From: Neisseria sp. Marseille-Q5346
Lineage (GTDB): Bacteria; Pseudomonadota; Gammaproteobacteria; Burkholderiales; Neisseriaceae
Direction of reading: 5' to 3'
DNA: 64,000 bases
NCBI RefSeq assembly: GCF_946902045.1
Contig: NZ_OX336253.1
Span: 1,240,001-1,304,000 of the forward strand
Shown here: in pieces, positions 38,185 through 46,357 of the stretch
Layout: every line of letters begins with the position of its first letter
Position numbering within the stretch: the stretch's first letter is position 1
Program-made: the position numbers and the translations under genes
The notes under the pieces: model-generated
The model's database searches: none
Told to the model about the DNA's origin: nothing
Seen by the model: only the letters and a program-made list of their open reading frames with translations

Positions 38185-38210
38185 TAGTATAGGCACTCAA
38201 TTCTATACTA
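38185..38210. promoter_or_regulatory. Palindrome upstream of fadL, possible operator
   Basis: Perfect 8-bp arms (TAGTATAG / CTATACTA) flank a 10-nt centre. On the minus strand one arm contains a TATACT that could be a -10 box. The symmetry and place suggest an operator for a dimeric regulator of the fadL gene. Confidence 0.4.
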
Positions 38211-38247
38211 CATCATTATTTTTGCCTAATCTTTTCTTTTTTTACAC

Positions 38248-38277
38248 AAAAAAAGCAGGCTGAAACAGCCTGCTTTT
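38248..38277 (-). terminator. Intrinsic terminator after pyk
   Basis: A 9-bp stem (AGCAGGCTG / CAGCCTGCT) with a 3-nt loop and flanking A/T runs, about 20 nt past the pyk stop. It is not built from DUS. Confidence 0.85.
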
Positions 38278-38298
38278 CCAATCATAGGATCACTGCAA

Positions 38299-39771
38299 TT
38301 ATTTGACCTGCAACACTTCCAGCGTATTGGTCGAACCGGATTCGCGCATTTGCGAACCGCTGGTGATGATGTATTGGTCGCCGCTTTGGAGGATTTTGTG
38401 TTCTACCAGCATGGCTTCCACTTCGTTCAGCGCGGTATCGTGGTCGGTACTGGTTGCCAAAATCAACGGACGCACGCCGCGGTACATCGCCATGCGGCGT
38501 TGTGCTGAAACACTCGGTGTCAGGGCAAAAATCGGCAGGGTGATGTTGTGGCGGCTGACTTCGAAGGCGGTCGAACCGCTTTCAGTCAGGGCAACGATGG
38601 CTTTGGCGTGAACTGCTCGCGCCACGCTGACCGCACCGCCGGCAATCGCCAAGTTGGTGCTGACGGCTTCGGGATACTCGACCTGTTCGGCAACGCCGTT
38701 GAGTGAATCTTGTTCTTTTTCCGCAGCCGCACAAATAATCGCCATTTGGCTGACGGTTTCAAACGGATACGCGCCGACGGCGGTTTCGGCGGAACACATC
38801 ACCGCATCGGTACCGTCCAATACTGCGTTGGCCACGTCGCTGACTTCCGCGCGGGTCGGTACAGGGTTGGTAATCATCGATTCCATCATTTGGGTTGCAG
38901 TAATACTGAAGCGGCGCAACTCACGGGCACGGCGGATCATGCGTTTTTGCAGTGCGGGTACGGCGGCATGGCCGACTTCCACTGCCAAGTCGCCGCGGGC
39001 AACCATAATACCGTCGCTGGCAAGGATGATTTCGTCCAGGTTTTCAATGGCTTCTACGCGCTCGATTTTGGAAACCAAACCGGGGCGTACGGCAGTGCTG
39101 CCTTTCATTTCTTCTTCGACTTTGGCGCGTGCGATGTGCAAATCTTCGGCAGATTTCACAAAGCTGATGGCCAAGTAGTCGCAACCGATGGCAATCGCCG
39201 TTTTCAGGTCGCGGAAGTCTTTTTCGGTCAACGCACCGGCAGACAGACCGCCGCCGCGTTTATTGATACCTTTGTTACTTTTCAGCACATGGCTGTTTTC
39301 TACTCTTGTAATAATCTTACTTTCTTCAACCGCTTCAACGGTCAAAGTCAACAGGCCGTCGTCCAGCCACAAAACATCGCCGGCAGCGACGTCATTGGGC
39401 AAATCGCGGTAGTCCAGGCCAACCGCTTCACGTGTGCCTTCGCCTTCAAGTGCGGCATCCAAAATCAAGGTTTCACCCTTATTTAGCTCGATGCTGCCGC
39501 CTGCAATTTTGCCCACGCGGATTTTAGGCCCTTGCAAGTCGGCAAGAATGGCGATTTCCTGACCCGCACGTTTCGCGGCTTCGCGTACGATACGGGCATT
39601 TTCTTCATGAAACTCCGGCGTACCGTGGCTGAAATTGAAACGGACGACATTAAGGCCGCCGACACGGATCATGTCTTCCAACAATTGCACATTATTGCTG
39701 CCCGGACCCAATGTGGCGACAATTTTGGTATTGTGACTGATACGGGTTAAATCACGTTGCAATTCGCTCAT
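38299..39771 (-). CDS. pyk: Pyruvate kinase
   Basis: Pyruvate kinase makes ATP and pyruvate from phosphoenolpyruvate and ADP, using magnesium and potassium. The 490-residue protein has HNTKIVATLGPGSNN and RFNFSHG near the N-terminus, the active-site IMVARGDLAVEVG and the ATQMMESM motif. The long form with nine extra residues is less likely than the start MSELQRDLTRI. It has its own terminator, so it is monocistronic. Neisseria lack phosphofructokinase, so the enzyme serves the Entner-Doudoroff route (known for the genus). Confidence 0.96.
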   Translation of the reverse strand: MSELQRDLTRISHNTKIVATLGPGSNNVQLLEDMIRVGGLNVVRFNFSHGTPEFHEENARIVREAAKRAGQEIAILADLQGPKIRVGKIAGGSIELNKGETLILDAALEGEGTREAVGLDYRDLPNDVAAGDVLWLDDGLLTLTVEAVEESKIITRVENSHVLKSNKGINKRGGGLSAGALTEKDFRDLKTAIAIGCDYLAISFVKSAEDLHIARAKVEEEMKGSTAVRPGLVSKIERVEAIENLDEIILASDGIMVARGDLAVEVGHAAVPALQKRMIRRARELRRFSITATQMMESMITNPVPTRAEVSDVANAVLDGTDAVMCSAETAVGAYPFETVSQMAIICAAAEKEQDSLNGVAEQVEYPEAVSTNLAIAGGAVSVARAVHAKAIVALTESGSTAFEVSRHNITLPIFALTPSVSAQRRMAMYRGVRPLILATSTDHDTALNEVEAMLVEHKILQSGDQYIITSGSQMRESGSTNTLEVLQVK

Positions 39772-39941
39772 GTAAACGTCCTTTCCTGTTGATTCCACGT
39801 TTGATAATGAAGAAGATTGTACTCTTAATGCAATAATGTTGGCGTAAAATTACATAATTTTCTGACTTAAACTAAATTTATTTTTGCATTAACCTACTTT
39901 TCTATCGGATACAATACACTCTCACGTCGTCATTTTTGATT

Positions 39942-39953
39942 TTCAGACGGCCT
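39942..39953 (-). repeat. DUS (single copy) between pyk and the next gene
   Basis: A perfect AG-type copy in the gap between the divergent genes, 32 nt upstream of the plus-strand start. Confidence 0.88.
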
Positions 39954-39984
39954 CCCTCATACTAATAGAATACTCAACTGATCC

Positions 39985-40488
39985 ATGAAACGTTTTTTGA
40001 CTCCGCTACCCATCGGCATCGTTTTGGCCGACCTGATCTACGGTTTCGTACTTAATGTCATGCAAGGCTTAAATTTGCAACAAACCGCAGCCAACCAGTC
40101 CGGTACAATTTCCGTTACGCCCGACATTGCCTTCAACAGCCTGCAAATCGTCGCCAACGGCGGCATGGTCTGCATCATCGGCTTCGGTTTGATTGTCTTA
40201 TTCCAACTCAACCGAGCTGTATTACGCCAACAAATCCTGCCCATCGGCATTTTCCGAACCCTCGGTCTGTTGGCTGTTTTGGCATTCAGCATTTCGTCTT
40301 TGTGGGAATGGTTGCATGCCGCTTTGTCGCTGCTTTCCGGGCACAACGTTTTAAACTTCAGCAACCCGCGTTATCTGGTTACCGCAGCCTGCATGCCCAT
40401 CATCGCTTTCTTGTGCATCTTGCGCCTGTACAATTGGTATCGCTTACATCGGACTGTAGCCACTGACGACACCGTCACGCCCCTCTAA
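39985..40488 (+). CDS. Membrane protein of unknown function, 167 residues
   Basis: The protein is not recognised. It shows four likely membrane segments: about residues 6-27, 57-78, 88-108 and 130-150. The sequence starts MKRFLTPLPIGIVLADLIYG. It has no cysteine-rich or catalytic motif. It is divergent from pyk and is followed by a DUS terminator, so it is a single-gene unit. No function is proposed. Confidence 0.72.
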   Translation: MKRFLTPLPIGIVLADLIYGFVLNVMQGLNLQQTAANQSGTISVTPDIAFNSLQIVANGGMVCIIGFGLIVLFQLNRAVLRQQILPIGIFRTLGLLAVLAFSISSLWEWLHAALSLLSGHNVLNFSNPRYLVTAACMPIIAFLCILRLYNWYRLHRTVATDDTVTPL

Positions 40489-40501
40489 TCAAGCTGCAAA
40501 A

Positions 40502-40539
40502 AGGCCGTCTGAAACAGGAAAACCTATTTCAGACGGCCT
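40502..40539. terminator. Paired DUS terminator between converging genes
   Basis: Inverted perfect uptake sequences with a 14-nt loop, 14 nt past the membrane-protein stop. It also lies after the small lipoprotein gene on the other strand. Confidence 0.82.
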
Positions 40540-40553
40540 TGTCATTGTATATC

Positions 40554-40679
40554 TCAACGTTGATGGCTGGTTTCTACACCGGCCTTAATCTCACCATACA
40601 TTTGCGAGCTGCCTCCGCTGCCCGATGCGCAGGCCGCCAAGCTCAGTGTCAAAACAACCGCAGTCAAAATCTTCAACAT
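40554..40679 (-). CDS. Small lipoprotein, 41 residues
   Basis: A short gene encodes MLKILTAVVLTLSLAACASG followed by a Gly/Ser-rich stretch and a short tail. The lipobox LAAC predicts acylation at Cys17, leaving a mature lipopeptide of 25 residues. It has an AGGGA site before the ATG and lies 23 nt after the GNAT gene in the same direction. Small lipoproteins of this kind are common and are often missed. The function is unknown. Confidence 0.7.
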   Translation of the reverse strand: MLKILTAVVLTLSLAACASGSGGSSQMYGEIKAGVETSHQR

Positions 40680-40702
40680 TGGATTCCCTCTTTCTACAAA
40701 AA

Positions 40703-41566
40703 TTATTTCGGATCACAACGGAAATGGTAAGCGCAAATTTCGAATCCGTTTTTGAAGTAGAGACGATGCGCACCTGCACGGTCATGGTTAACATGGACAT
40801 TCAGATGGATTTTGGTCGCGCCAGTTTCCGCACCGATTTTGCGTACTTCTTCCAACAAGCGAGAAGCATAGCCTTTTTGGCGGCATTGCGGCATGGTTAC
40901 GAGATCATCAATATGGATATGGTAACCGCTGGCCAAGTTATGTGCAGTATGGAAACCGCATACGGCCACGGCATTTTGTTTGCCTTCTTCAAAAATACCC
41001 AACAGGCGGTAGCCGGTTTTGCGCTGGTGCTCGTTGATTTGTTCGACGAAACGGTGAATATCAGTCAAAGAAGAACGCAAAATGCTCAGTGCCGCAAAAG
41101 CAGTCGCGGTTTCTTCCGGCGGAATTTCACGCAATACGCCGACCACAGGAGCGGCAGCTTGAGGCTCAGGCTGCGCATTGGCCGCCTCCGCACGCTCGGC
41201 GGCATGTTTTTCTTCAATCGCCTGCGCTAACAAAACGCGCTCGACCGGCACTTCGCCCTGCTGTTTGCTCTCTTGCTCTTTAAGCAAGGCTTTGCAGTCA
41301 ATCACGCGCAAATCATTATCCGCCGCAAAGTCCATCAAGAAACGGAACATTTGCGGATTGTCTTCTTCCAACTTTTTATCGACCGCTACACAACGGACAT
41401 TGTCCACCAAAATCGGGCGCACCCAATTCGAATAGGAAAGGCGGTTGTCTTTAGTAAAGGAGGACAAAATACCGCACAGGCGCTCCGCCCAGTCGCTTGG
41501 TCGGAAAATCTTGCCTTTGCTGGTTGTACCATGGATCACAACTTCATAAGGATTACACACTAACAT
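40703..41566 (-). CDS. DUF3579-GNAT acetyltransferase fusion
   Basis: A 287-residue protein in two parts. Residues 1-90 match the DUF3579 family (EVVIHGTTSKGKIFRPSDWA then ERLCG), normally a stand-alone small protein in betaproteobacteria. Residues 140-287 form a GNAT acetyltransferase domain with the acetyl-CoA loop region QCRQKGYASRLLEEV and an aromatic end NGFEICAYHF. An Ala/Glu/Gln-rich linker joins them. The start was chosen from AGGAAG 6 nt before the ATG. A longer frame exists. The substrate is unknown. Confidence 0.82.
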   Translation of the reverse strand: MLVCNPYEVVIHGTTSKGKIFRPSDWAERLCGILSSFTKDNRLSYSNWVRPILVDNVRCVAVDKKLEEDNPQMFRFLMDFAADNDLRVIDCKALLKEQESKQQGEVPVERVLLAQAIEEKHAAERAEAANAQPEPQAAAPVVGVLREIPPEETATAFAALSILRSSLTDIHRFVEQINEHQRKTGYRLLGIFEEGKQNAVAVCGFHTAHNLASGYHIHIDDLVTMPQCRQKGYASRLLEEVRKIGAETGATKIHLNVHVNHDRAGAHRLYFKNGFEICAYHFRCDPK

Positions 41567-41788
41567 AAGCAGCTTCCTGAAAGTAAATGGCTGAAGGAAT
41601 ATTTCGCCAGTGCCAACATCAGAAAAAGTTCCGATACATAGCAACAGATGATTGAAAAAATATCAGTAAGGTTTTGAAATACGACAATGACGAGACGGCT
41701 TGCCGATCCTGACAATCCGTTTCGAATTCTTTGATTATTATACCCGATACGCCTCTTTTTCTTCAAAAATCATTTGAAAAATAACAAC

Positions 41789-41827
41789 AGGCCGTCTGAA
41801 AACAAGTATTTCGGTTTCAGACGGCCT
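41789..41827 (-). terminator. Paired DUS terminator after the two-helix membrane protein gene
   Basis: Inverted perfect uptake sequences with a 15-nt loop, 14 nt past the stop of the gene at 41842. Confidence 0.82.
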
Positions 41828-41841
41828 GCATATTTTGAATA

Positions 41842-42507
41842 TCAATACAACAATTTCTTGCGGGGCTTTTGCTCGCCGCTGGATTTAATTTCTGACAAAT
41901 TGAAATTCAATATGCTCAAGTCCAAAACGCTTTCAGAAGTGCATTGATCACCAAAGGCATTTTCATAAGTGGCCTTCAGTTTCAACACGCCGCCAAATGT
42001 CTGATCTGGCAATTCGGCAGCCAGCGCAAACATGCTTGCAAACACGCCGCCATACAATTCGCCCGATGCCAGCATATCCACACCGCCGGAAAACATCTCC
42101 AAGCGCATCACTGCATCGGCAATCAGCTTGCTCGGCAAGTGATCCGGCAAAGGCTCTGCCTCAAAACGCACATTCTTCGCCAAGCCCTTACCGCTATTGC
42201 GGACAACCAAAACCAATAAATCCGTTTGTCCATCAGAACGTTGCAACGTCGCATGCAAAACAGGATGAATGCTCTCTTTTTGAATCAGCTGCTCACGGTG
42301 CAACATCTTGCTTTTTGCTTTGGATCGCGCAGAGACGACAGCCCAAATCAACCAAACAAATGCAACGGCAGAAATGGCAGTGACCAAAAGGGGAAGGTTG
42401 GTCAAATAGGCTTGCTGATTAAACCAAACTTGTGCTGCCAAAAATCCGGCAAAGAAAATTAAAACGTATAAGATTGGGGCAAACCGGCTTTGTATGGATG
42501 AGTGCAT
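41842..42507 (-). CDS. Membrane-anchored hypothetical protein, 221 residues
   Basis: The protein is not recognised. Two membrane segments close together at the N-terminus (about residues 12-28 and 38-58) form a hairpin, followed by a soluble domain of about 150 residues with a beta-rich look and a basic C-terminus (KPRKKLLY). It contains no known catalytic motif. The gene stands alone, with pyrI on one side and the GNAT fusion gene on the other. The soluble part is likely in the cytoplasm because of the basic loop after helix 2. Confidence 0.7.
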   Translation of the reverse strand: MHSSIQSRFAPILYVLIFFAGFLAAQVWFNQQAYLTNLPLLVTAISAVAFVWLIWAVVSARSKAKSKMLHREQLIQKESIHPVLHATLQRSDGQTDLLVLVVRNSGKGLAKNVRFEAEPLPDHLPSKLIADAVMRLEMFSGGVDMLASGELYGGVFASMFALAAELPDQTFGGVLKLKATYENAFGDQCTSESVLDLSILNFNLSEIKSSGEQKPRKKLLY

Positions 42508-42677
42508 AAGTTTTCCTACATTTCGTGTCGTGTTATAAAAAATAATGCCTTTTGAGCAAATGATGTCATCAACTCAGAGGGCATTATTTTAACGTAATTT
42601 TAACGCAATTTGCTTAATATCTTGCTTTTTATGAAACTGATGTACCAAGCAGACAACTCAAACCGCACAGCCGTGTT

Positions 42678-42689
42678 TTCAGACGGCCT
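42678..42689 (-). repeat. DUS (single copy) after pyrI
   Basis: A perfect AG-type copy 10 nt past the pyrI stop. No inverted partner is nearby. Confidence 0.88.
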
Positions 42690-42699
42690 GAGATTTTTA

Positions 42700-43158
42700 T
42701 CAGGCTTCGGCAACCGAATCACGCGAGAAGTTTTTTTCGCAATAATGGCATTTCAAACGCGTCTGACCATTATGTGAACGGACATAAAAACGGCTGATGA
42801 CCGGCTCTCCATGACTGGCACAATTGGTATTCGGGCAGCGGAATACTTCCGAAATTTCGTCCGGCAATGACAAATGCTGTTTGTCGATCACTTTAAACTG
42901 ATCAATTTTGTTTACTACTGCTTCAGGGGCAAATAAAGCCAAACGGTTGGCCGCATTGGCATCCAACCATACGCCGCTGACTTTGATAATGTCTTTGCTT
43001 CCCTGCGTTTTGCTGGGCAAATTAAAGCCGACCGTAACCGCACTGCCATAATGCAGCAACTTAAACTGCCTTAAAATAGCCAAGCCTTTACCGGCAGGAA
43101 TATGGTCAATTACCGTACCTTGTTCGATCGCTTCAACGCTGAGTTTTGAGTTTTCCAT
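42700..43158 (-). CDS. pyrI: Aspartate carbamoyltransferase regulatory chain
   Basis: PyrI binds CTP/ATP and gives allosteric control to aspartate carbamoyltransferase. The 152-residue protein starts [20 protein letters not shown] with the nucleotide-binding N-terminal domain, and a C-terminal zinc domain with C-x4-C (CPNTNC) and C-x2-C (CHYC). It follows pyrB by 10 nt, as in enteric pyrBI, so the enzyme is probably the class B type with six regulatory chains. Confidence 0.96.
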   Translation of the reverse strand: MENSKLSVEAIEQGTVIDHIPAGKGLAILRQFKLLHYGSAVTVGFNLPSKTQGSKDIIKVSGVWLDANAANRLALFAPEAVVNKIDQFKVIDKQHLSLPDEISEVFRCPNTNCASHGEPVISRFYVRSHNGQTRLKCHYCEKNFSRDSVAEA

Positions 43159-43168
43159 CTTTCGCTCC

Positions 43169-44089
43169 TTAAACTTCTTCGTTCAATACCAAAGACAAAA
43201 TCGCCATCCGTGCATACATGCCGTTGGTTGCCTGTTCAAAATAATAGGCATGAGGCGTTTTATCCACATCCGGATGAATTTCATCTACCCTCGGTAAAGG
43301 ATGCAAGACGCGCAAATTAGGTTTGGCGTTTGCCAACATCGGCGCATCAAGATTGAATTTACCCTGAATTTTGGCAAATTCCTGCTCATCAAAACGTTCG
43401 CGCTGAACACGGGTCATGTACAAAATATCCGCCCATTCGACCGCTTCTTCCAAACTGGACAAAACTTGGTAAGGGCAACCGGCCTCCTCCAGCTCTTCAG
43501 TAATATAGTCCGGCATCGCCAAGCTGGGAGGGGATACAAATGCAAACTCACAACCCCAACGCTTCAATGCCTGACACAATGAGTGTACCGTACGGCCATA
43601 TTTCAAATCACCGTCCATCGCAATCTTCAAATTGCTCAAACTACCTTGTGTTTCATAAATCGTTACCAAATCCAAAAGCGTCTGGCTCGGATGTTGGTTG
43701 GTACCATCGCCGGCATTAATCACAGGTACGCTCGAAAACTCGGCCGCCACACGGGCCGCACCGTCTTTAGGGTGTCGCTGAATAATCGCATCCGTATAGC
43801 TGGAAATAATCCTCGCAGTATCTGCAAGCGTTTCACCCTTTTTCGCGCTGGTATTGGCACCATCGGAAAAACCGATAACTTTTCCACCCAAACGCTGTAC
43901 CGCCGTTTCAAAAGACAAACGCGTACGGGTGGACGGTTCAAAAAAGCACGAACCAATCAATTTGCCTTCAAGCAAATCTTCACGAGGCTGCTTTTTCAAC
44001 TTCAAGGCCGTCTGAAGCAGTAATTCGAGCTGCTCCGTCGTCAAATCTGAAATTGAAATAATATGTTGCCGATAAAGCGGATTAGGCAT
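43169..44089 (-). CDS. pyrB: Aspartate carbamoyltransferase catalytic chain
   Basis: PyrB joins carbamoyl phosphate and aspartate, the first committed step of pyrimidine synthesis. The 306-residue protein has the carbamoyl phosphate-binding [13 protein letters not shown], the [11 protein letters not shown] motif and HPLPRVDEI. The start [12 protein letters not shown] is preceded by GGAAGGAA, and the longer frame lacks support. The coding region begins directly after a leader with a peptide gene and a terminator (44106-44206), so its expression is likely set by UTP through attenuation. Confidence 0.97.
   Translation of the reverse strand: MPNPLYRQHIISISDLTTEQLELLLQTALKLKKQPREDLLEGKLIGSCFFEPSTRTRLSFETAVQRLGGKVIGFSDGANTSAKKGETLADTARIISSYTDAIIQRHPKDGAARVAAEFSSVPVINAGDGTNQHPSQTLLDLVTIYETQGSLSNLKIAMDGDLKYGRTVHSLCQALKRWGCEFAFVSPPSLAMPDYITEELEEAGCPYQVLSSLEEAVEWADILYMTRVQRERFDEQEFAKIQGKFNLDAPMLANAKPNLRVLHPLPRVDEIHPDVDKTPHAYYFEQATNGMYARMAILSLVLNEEV
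44005..44016 (+). repeat. DUS inside pyrB
   Basis: A perfect AG-type copy near the 5' end of the coding region. Confidence 0.86.
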
Positions 44090-44105
44090 GACCATTCCTT
44101 CCCAT

Positions 44106-44129
44106 AAAAAAGCCCGCAACAGGCGGGCG
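44106..44129 (-). terminator. pyrBI attenuator
   Basis: On the minus strand the stem GCCCGC/GCGGGC with a short loop is followed by six or more T, ending about 17 nt before the pyrB start. This is a perfect rho-independent terminator located in the leader, not after a gene, which marks it as an attenuator. Confidence 0.85.
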
Positions 44130-44131
44130 TT

Positions 44132-44206
44132 TCAAGCAAACCGATTCCATCGTTGTCCGGCATGATTCCCACCGGACAGTCTCAACCATGTTTCTACCAC
44201 ACCCAT
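44132..44206 (-). CDS. pyrL: Putative pyrBI leader peptide, 24 residues
   Basis: A short frame reads MGVVETWLRLSGGNHAGQRW and ends NRFA, then TGA three nt before the attenuator stem. A GGGGGA stretch lies just before the ATG. A second hairpin (TGTCCGG / CCGGACA) falls inside the frame and could act as a pause site. The layout mirrors the E. coli pyrBI leader, where coupling of ribosome and polymerase depends on UTP supply. Gene symbol by analogy only. Confidence 0.6.
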   Translation of the reverse strand: MGVVETWLRLSGGNHAGQRWNRFA

Positions 44207-44257
44207 GAAATCCCCCGCATTATCTCATATTTAACAGACGGCCGCTTCTTTCAAGTT

Positions 44258-44269
44258 TTCAGACGGCCT
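44258..44269 (-). repeat. DUS (single copy) upstream of the pyrBI leader
   Basis: A perfect AG-type copy about 50 nt before the leader peptide start. A truncated core (ACAGACGGCC) lies closer. Confidence 0.85.
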
Positions 44270-44465
44270 GAGGCATTTACAAAATAGTCCCGTACTCAAC
44301 AACAGAAACCCAAACACAGGGATTCAATTGTTTTCAGTTATTACCCAATAAAAGCCCCCACTGGTCCAAACTCTCATTGCCACTGCCCATACAAAGCCGC
44401 CCGTCAACCCGAACCGGCAAACGGTTCAGCCTCGGGGCGGCGTATACGGCAGTTAACCGTCAGAC

Positions 44466-44753
44466 TTATTTTTTCACGGCAGGCTGGGCGACCTTAGGCG
44501 CAGCAGAAGAAACCGTCGCCTCCGCCTTTAACTTGTTCAGCACCGCATCACCGATACCCTTCACGTTTTTCAGCTCCTCCACCGATTTGAACGCACCGTT
44601 CTTCTGACGGTATTCCACAATTGATTTCGCCTTAGCCGGGCCGATACCCGGCAAGGCCTCCAGTTCGGCAGAAGATGCGGTATTGATGTTCACGGCGGCC
44701 AAAGAGAATGCTGCACAGACGGCGGCAAATGCACCAAATAAAAATTTCTTCAT
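44466..44753 (-). CDS. comE: Competence protein ComE (ComEA-type DNA-binding)
   Basis: A 95-residue periplasmic protein that binds double-stranded DNA during natural transformation. It has a signal peptide (MKKFLFGAFAAVCAAFSLAA) and two helix-hairpin-helix motifs: NINTASSAELEALPGIGPAK and SVEELKNVKGIGDAVLNKLK. The start with KKF was chosen because a GGA site lies at suitable distance; the Met five residues before is also possible. In gonococcus comE occurs in several copies linked to rRNA operons, and this copy too lies about 2 kb from the 5S gene. Confidence 0.92.
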   Translation of the reverse strand: MKKFLFGAFAAVCAAFSLAAVNINTASSAELEALPGIGPAKAKSIVEYRQKNGAFKSVEELKNVKGIGDAVLNKLKAEATVSSAAPKVAQPAVKK

Positions 44754-44812
44754 CAGATTTTTTTCCATAACATATTTGATTGAATCAGTCAGGAAGTCTA
44801 CCGAATGGTTTT

Positions 44813-44834
44813 ACGGTATTATGTAGCAGTTGCA
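44813..44834 (+). repeat. 22-bp inverted repeat, left copy
   Basis: The sequence ACGGTATTATGTAGCAGTTG plus CA occurs here and as an exact reverse complement at 46500-46521. The copy lies in the upstream region of comE, and its minus-strand reading includes a CATAAT that could be a -10 box of comE. Confidence 0.85.
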
Positions 44835-44935
44835 AAAAGTCTGAAAATTGACTAATTTACTGCATAAATTTGAAATACAAAATTATTTAATGGAAGTGGA
44901 AACAAAAATAGCGGTATTTCTACTGCTATTTAAAT

Positions 44936-45124
44936 TTACAAGGATTGATAAGTATAATTCTTTTCCTGCTGTAATCCTAAAAGAAATACTTCATGTGGTG
45001 TTGCAATATCATAATTAGAATCAGTAAAAGAAAATTTAGAATTTAATTCATTACTCATTTTATCCTGTTCTAGATCGATTGTTTTAGAAAGCAAGTATTC
45101 TAAATCTTGTTGTGTATAGCTCAT
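44936..45124 (-). CDS. Small acidic protein coupled to the island protease, 62 residues
   Basis: The product is not recognised. It is small and rich in Asn, Gln, Glu and Ser (MSYTQQDLEYLLSKTIDLEQ at the start), with no signal peptide or membrane segment. The ATG stands 2 nt after the protease stop, and its AAGGGG ribosome-binding site lies within the end of the protease gene, so the two are translationally coupled. It could be a partner, regulator or substrate of the protease. The AT-rich base composition matches that of the protease gene and differs from the surroundings. Confidence 0.6.
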   Translation of the reverse strand: MSYTQQDLEYLLSKTIDLEQDKMSNELNSKFSFTDSNYDIATPHEVFLLGLQQEKNYTYQSL

Positions 45125-45126
45125 TA

Positions 45127-46023
45127 TTACCCCTTTTCCTCAATGGATTTAGGTCTTCTGTAACCAAAAACTATAAGAATTTCCTGAGAAAACATTCTCA
45201 TAAACTCTCTCAAACTATCTCTTAATTGTTCACAATCGTTACACATTTCAATGTTATCACTAAAGTCATCAATTTTTATATTTAGCTCTTCTGTAAGAGT
45301 CTTTATACCAATATAACGACCATGAGAATGCCACCGCTTATTATCACCAAGTTTTTCAGCTATATCTCTAGCACGAGCCTCTTTATCTCCTTGAGTTACA
45401 TCTTCCCTTGATGTTTCCTTTTTAGTCCAATCTTTAAATTTATATTTTACTAACCAAGTTTTTAATAGTGCTTTGGATAACTCGGCAGCCTGTTCATATG
45501 ATCTAATAGTACCTAAATTCTGATTTTTTAACAACATTAACTCAGCTTGCGTTAGACTACCTTCTTTAGATTTACGTACAAATTCATCTATTTTATCCAG
45601 AAAACCTAAAGCTGGAACCCATCTTCCTTCTGGAGTTGGTACTTGTGGATCTATAGGACCTAGAGATGAAGCATAATTCATGTAAATTTTATCACCTGAC
45701 ATTGCCCAAATAGTTCCAGCAGACATTGCTTGATCTAAGATTACAAAATAAACCTCATCATAGAAATATCTAGTTATTTCAACCATTTTTTCTACAGCAC
45801 TGGCACTACCACCATTTGTAGATAAAAATACCACTAGAGTTGATATCCCATTACTTTTAGCTGTTCTACCATTTTCCTGAACTCTAGTTTTCCAGTAATC
45901 TATACTAGACTCATTAATACTTCCCATGTAAGAGATTATATCGCACTCTTTAAAGTATTTTTCGGCAAAGCTACCTAATTGCCAAGCAATAAAGCTAACT
46001 GATTGATTACTTAATGTACTCAT
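45127..46023 (-). CDS. ClpP/SppA-like serine protease (SDH_sah type)
   Basis: A 298-residue cytosolic protein of the ClpP/crotonase fold, closest by eye to the serine dehydrogenase proteinase (SDH_sah) family. It has an oxyanion-type STNGGSAS (about 68-75), the nucleophile Ser101 in QAMSAGTIWAMSGD, GPIDPQVP (122-129) and a conserved-looking WHSHGRYIG (231-239). There is no signal peptide or membrane anchor. It is AT-rich and followed by a coupled small gene. The weak ribosome-binding site suggests low expression. The family has been linked to mobile DNA and defence regions, but the role here is unknown. Confidence 0.78.
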   Translation of the reverse strand: MSTLSNQSVSFIAWQLGSFAEKYFKECDIISYMGSINESSIDYWKTRVQENGRTAKSNGISTLVVFLSTNGGSASAVEKMVEITRYFYDEVYFVILDQAMSAGTIWAMSGDKIYMNYASSLGPIDPQVPTPEGRWVPALGFLDKIDEFVRKSKEGSLTQAELMLLKNQNLGTIRSYEQAAELSKALLKTWLVKYKFKDWTKKETSREDVTQGDKEARARDIAEKLGDNKRWHSHGRYIGIKTLTEELNIKIDDFSDNIEMCNDCEQLRDSLREFMRMFSQEILIVFGYRRPKSIEEKG

Positions 46024-46154
46024 TACGAAAATGTTTCTATAAAAATTTTTATTGAATTTTAATCGAAAAAGTAGAGATAATCAATTAAACAACATTTGTG
46101 GAACAGAAATATAACTGGATATCTACTACTAATTTTATTCTTATTCCAACGGCT

Positions 46155-46352
46155 TTAACCGCCAAAATCTAAACCCATTTTAGACATTCCCCTTTTACGT
46201 AACTTCACCAGTATACGATTCACCACATTATAATGCTCATCCGCCATATCAACAAACTGCGGCATTCCTACCAACTCCAAAGTTTTCTCAGCAATTTCCG
46301 CACAAAACATCCGATCTGGATTTTTACGTAGGGCTTGCGTAACTAATCGCAT
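46155..46352 (-). pseudogene. Small frame, probable remnant of a mobile-element gene
   Basis: A 65-codon frame starts MRLVTQALRKNPDRMFCAEI and ends with a lysine/arginine-rich tail (KLRKRGMSKMG). The family was not recognised. It starts 6 nt past the TGA of another broken frame and looks like the second of two adjacent genes. It may be a small intact protein or the end of a longer decayed gene. Confidence 0.4.
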
Positions 46353-46357
46353 TGTAA

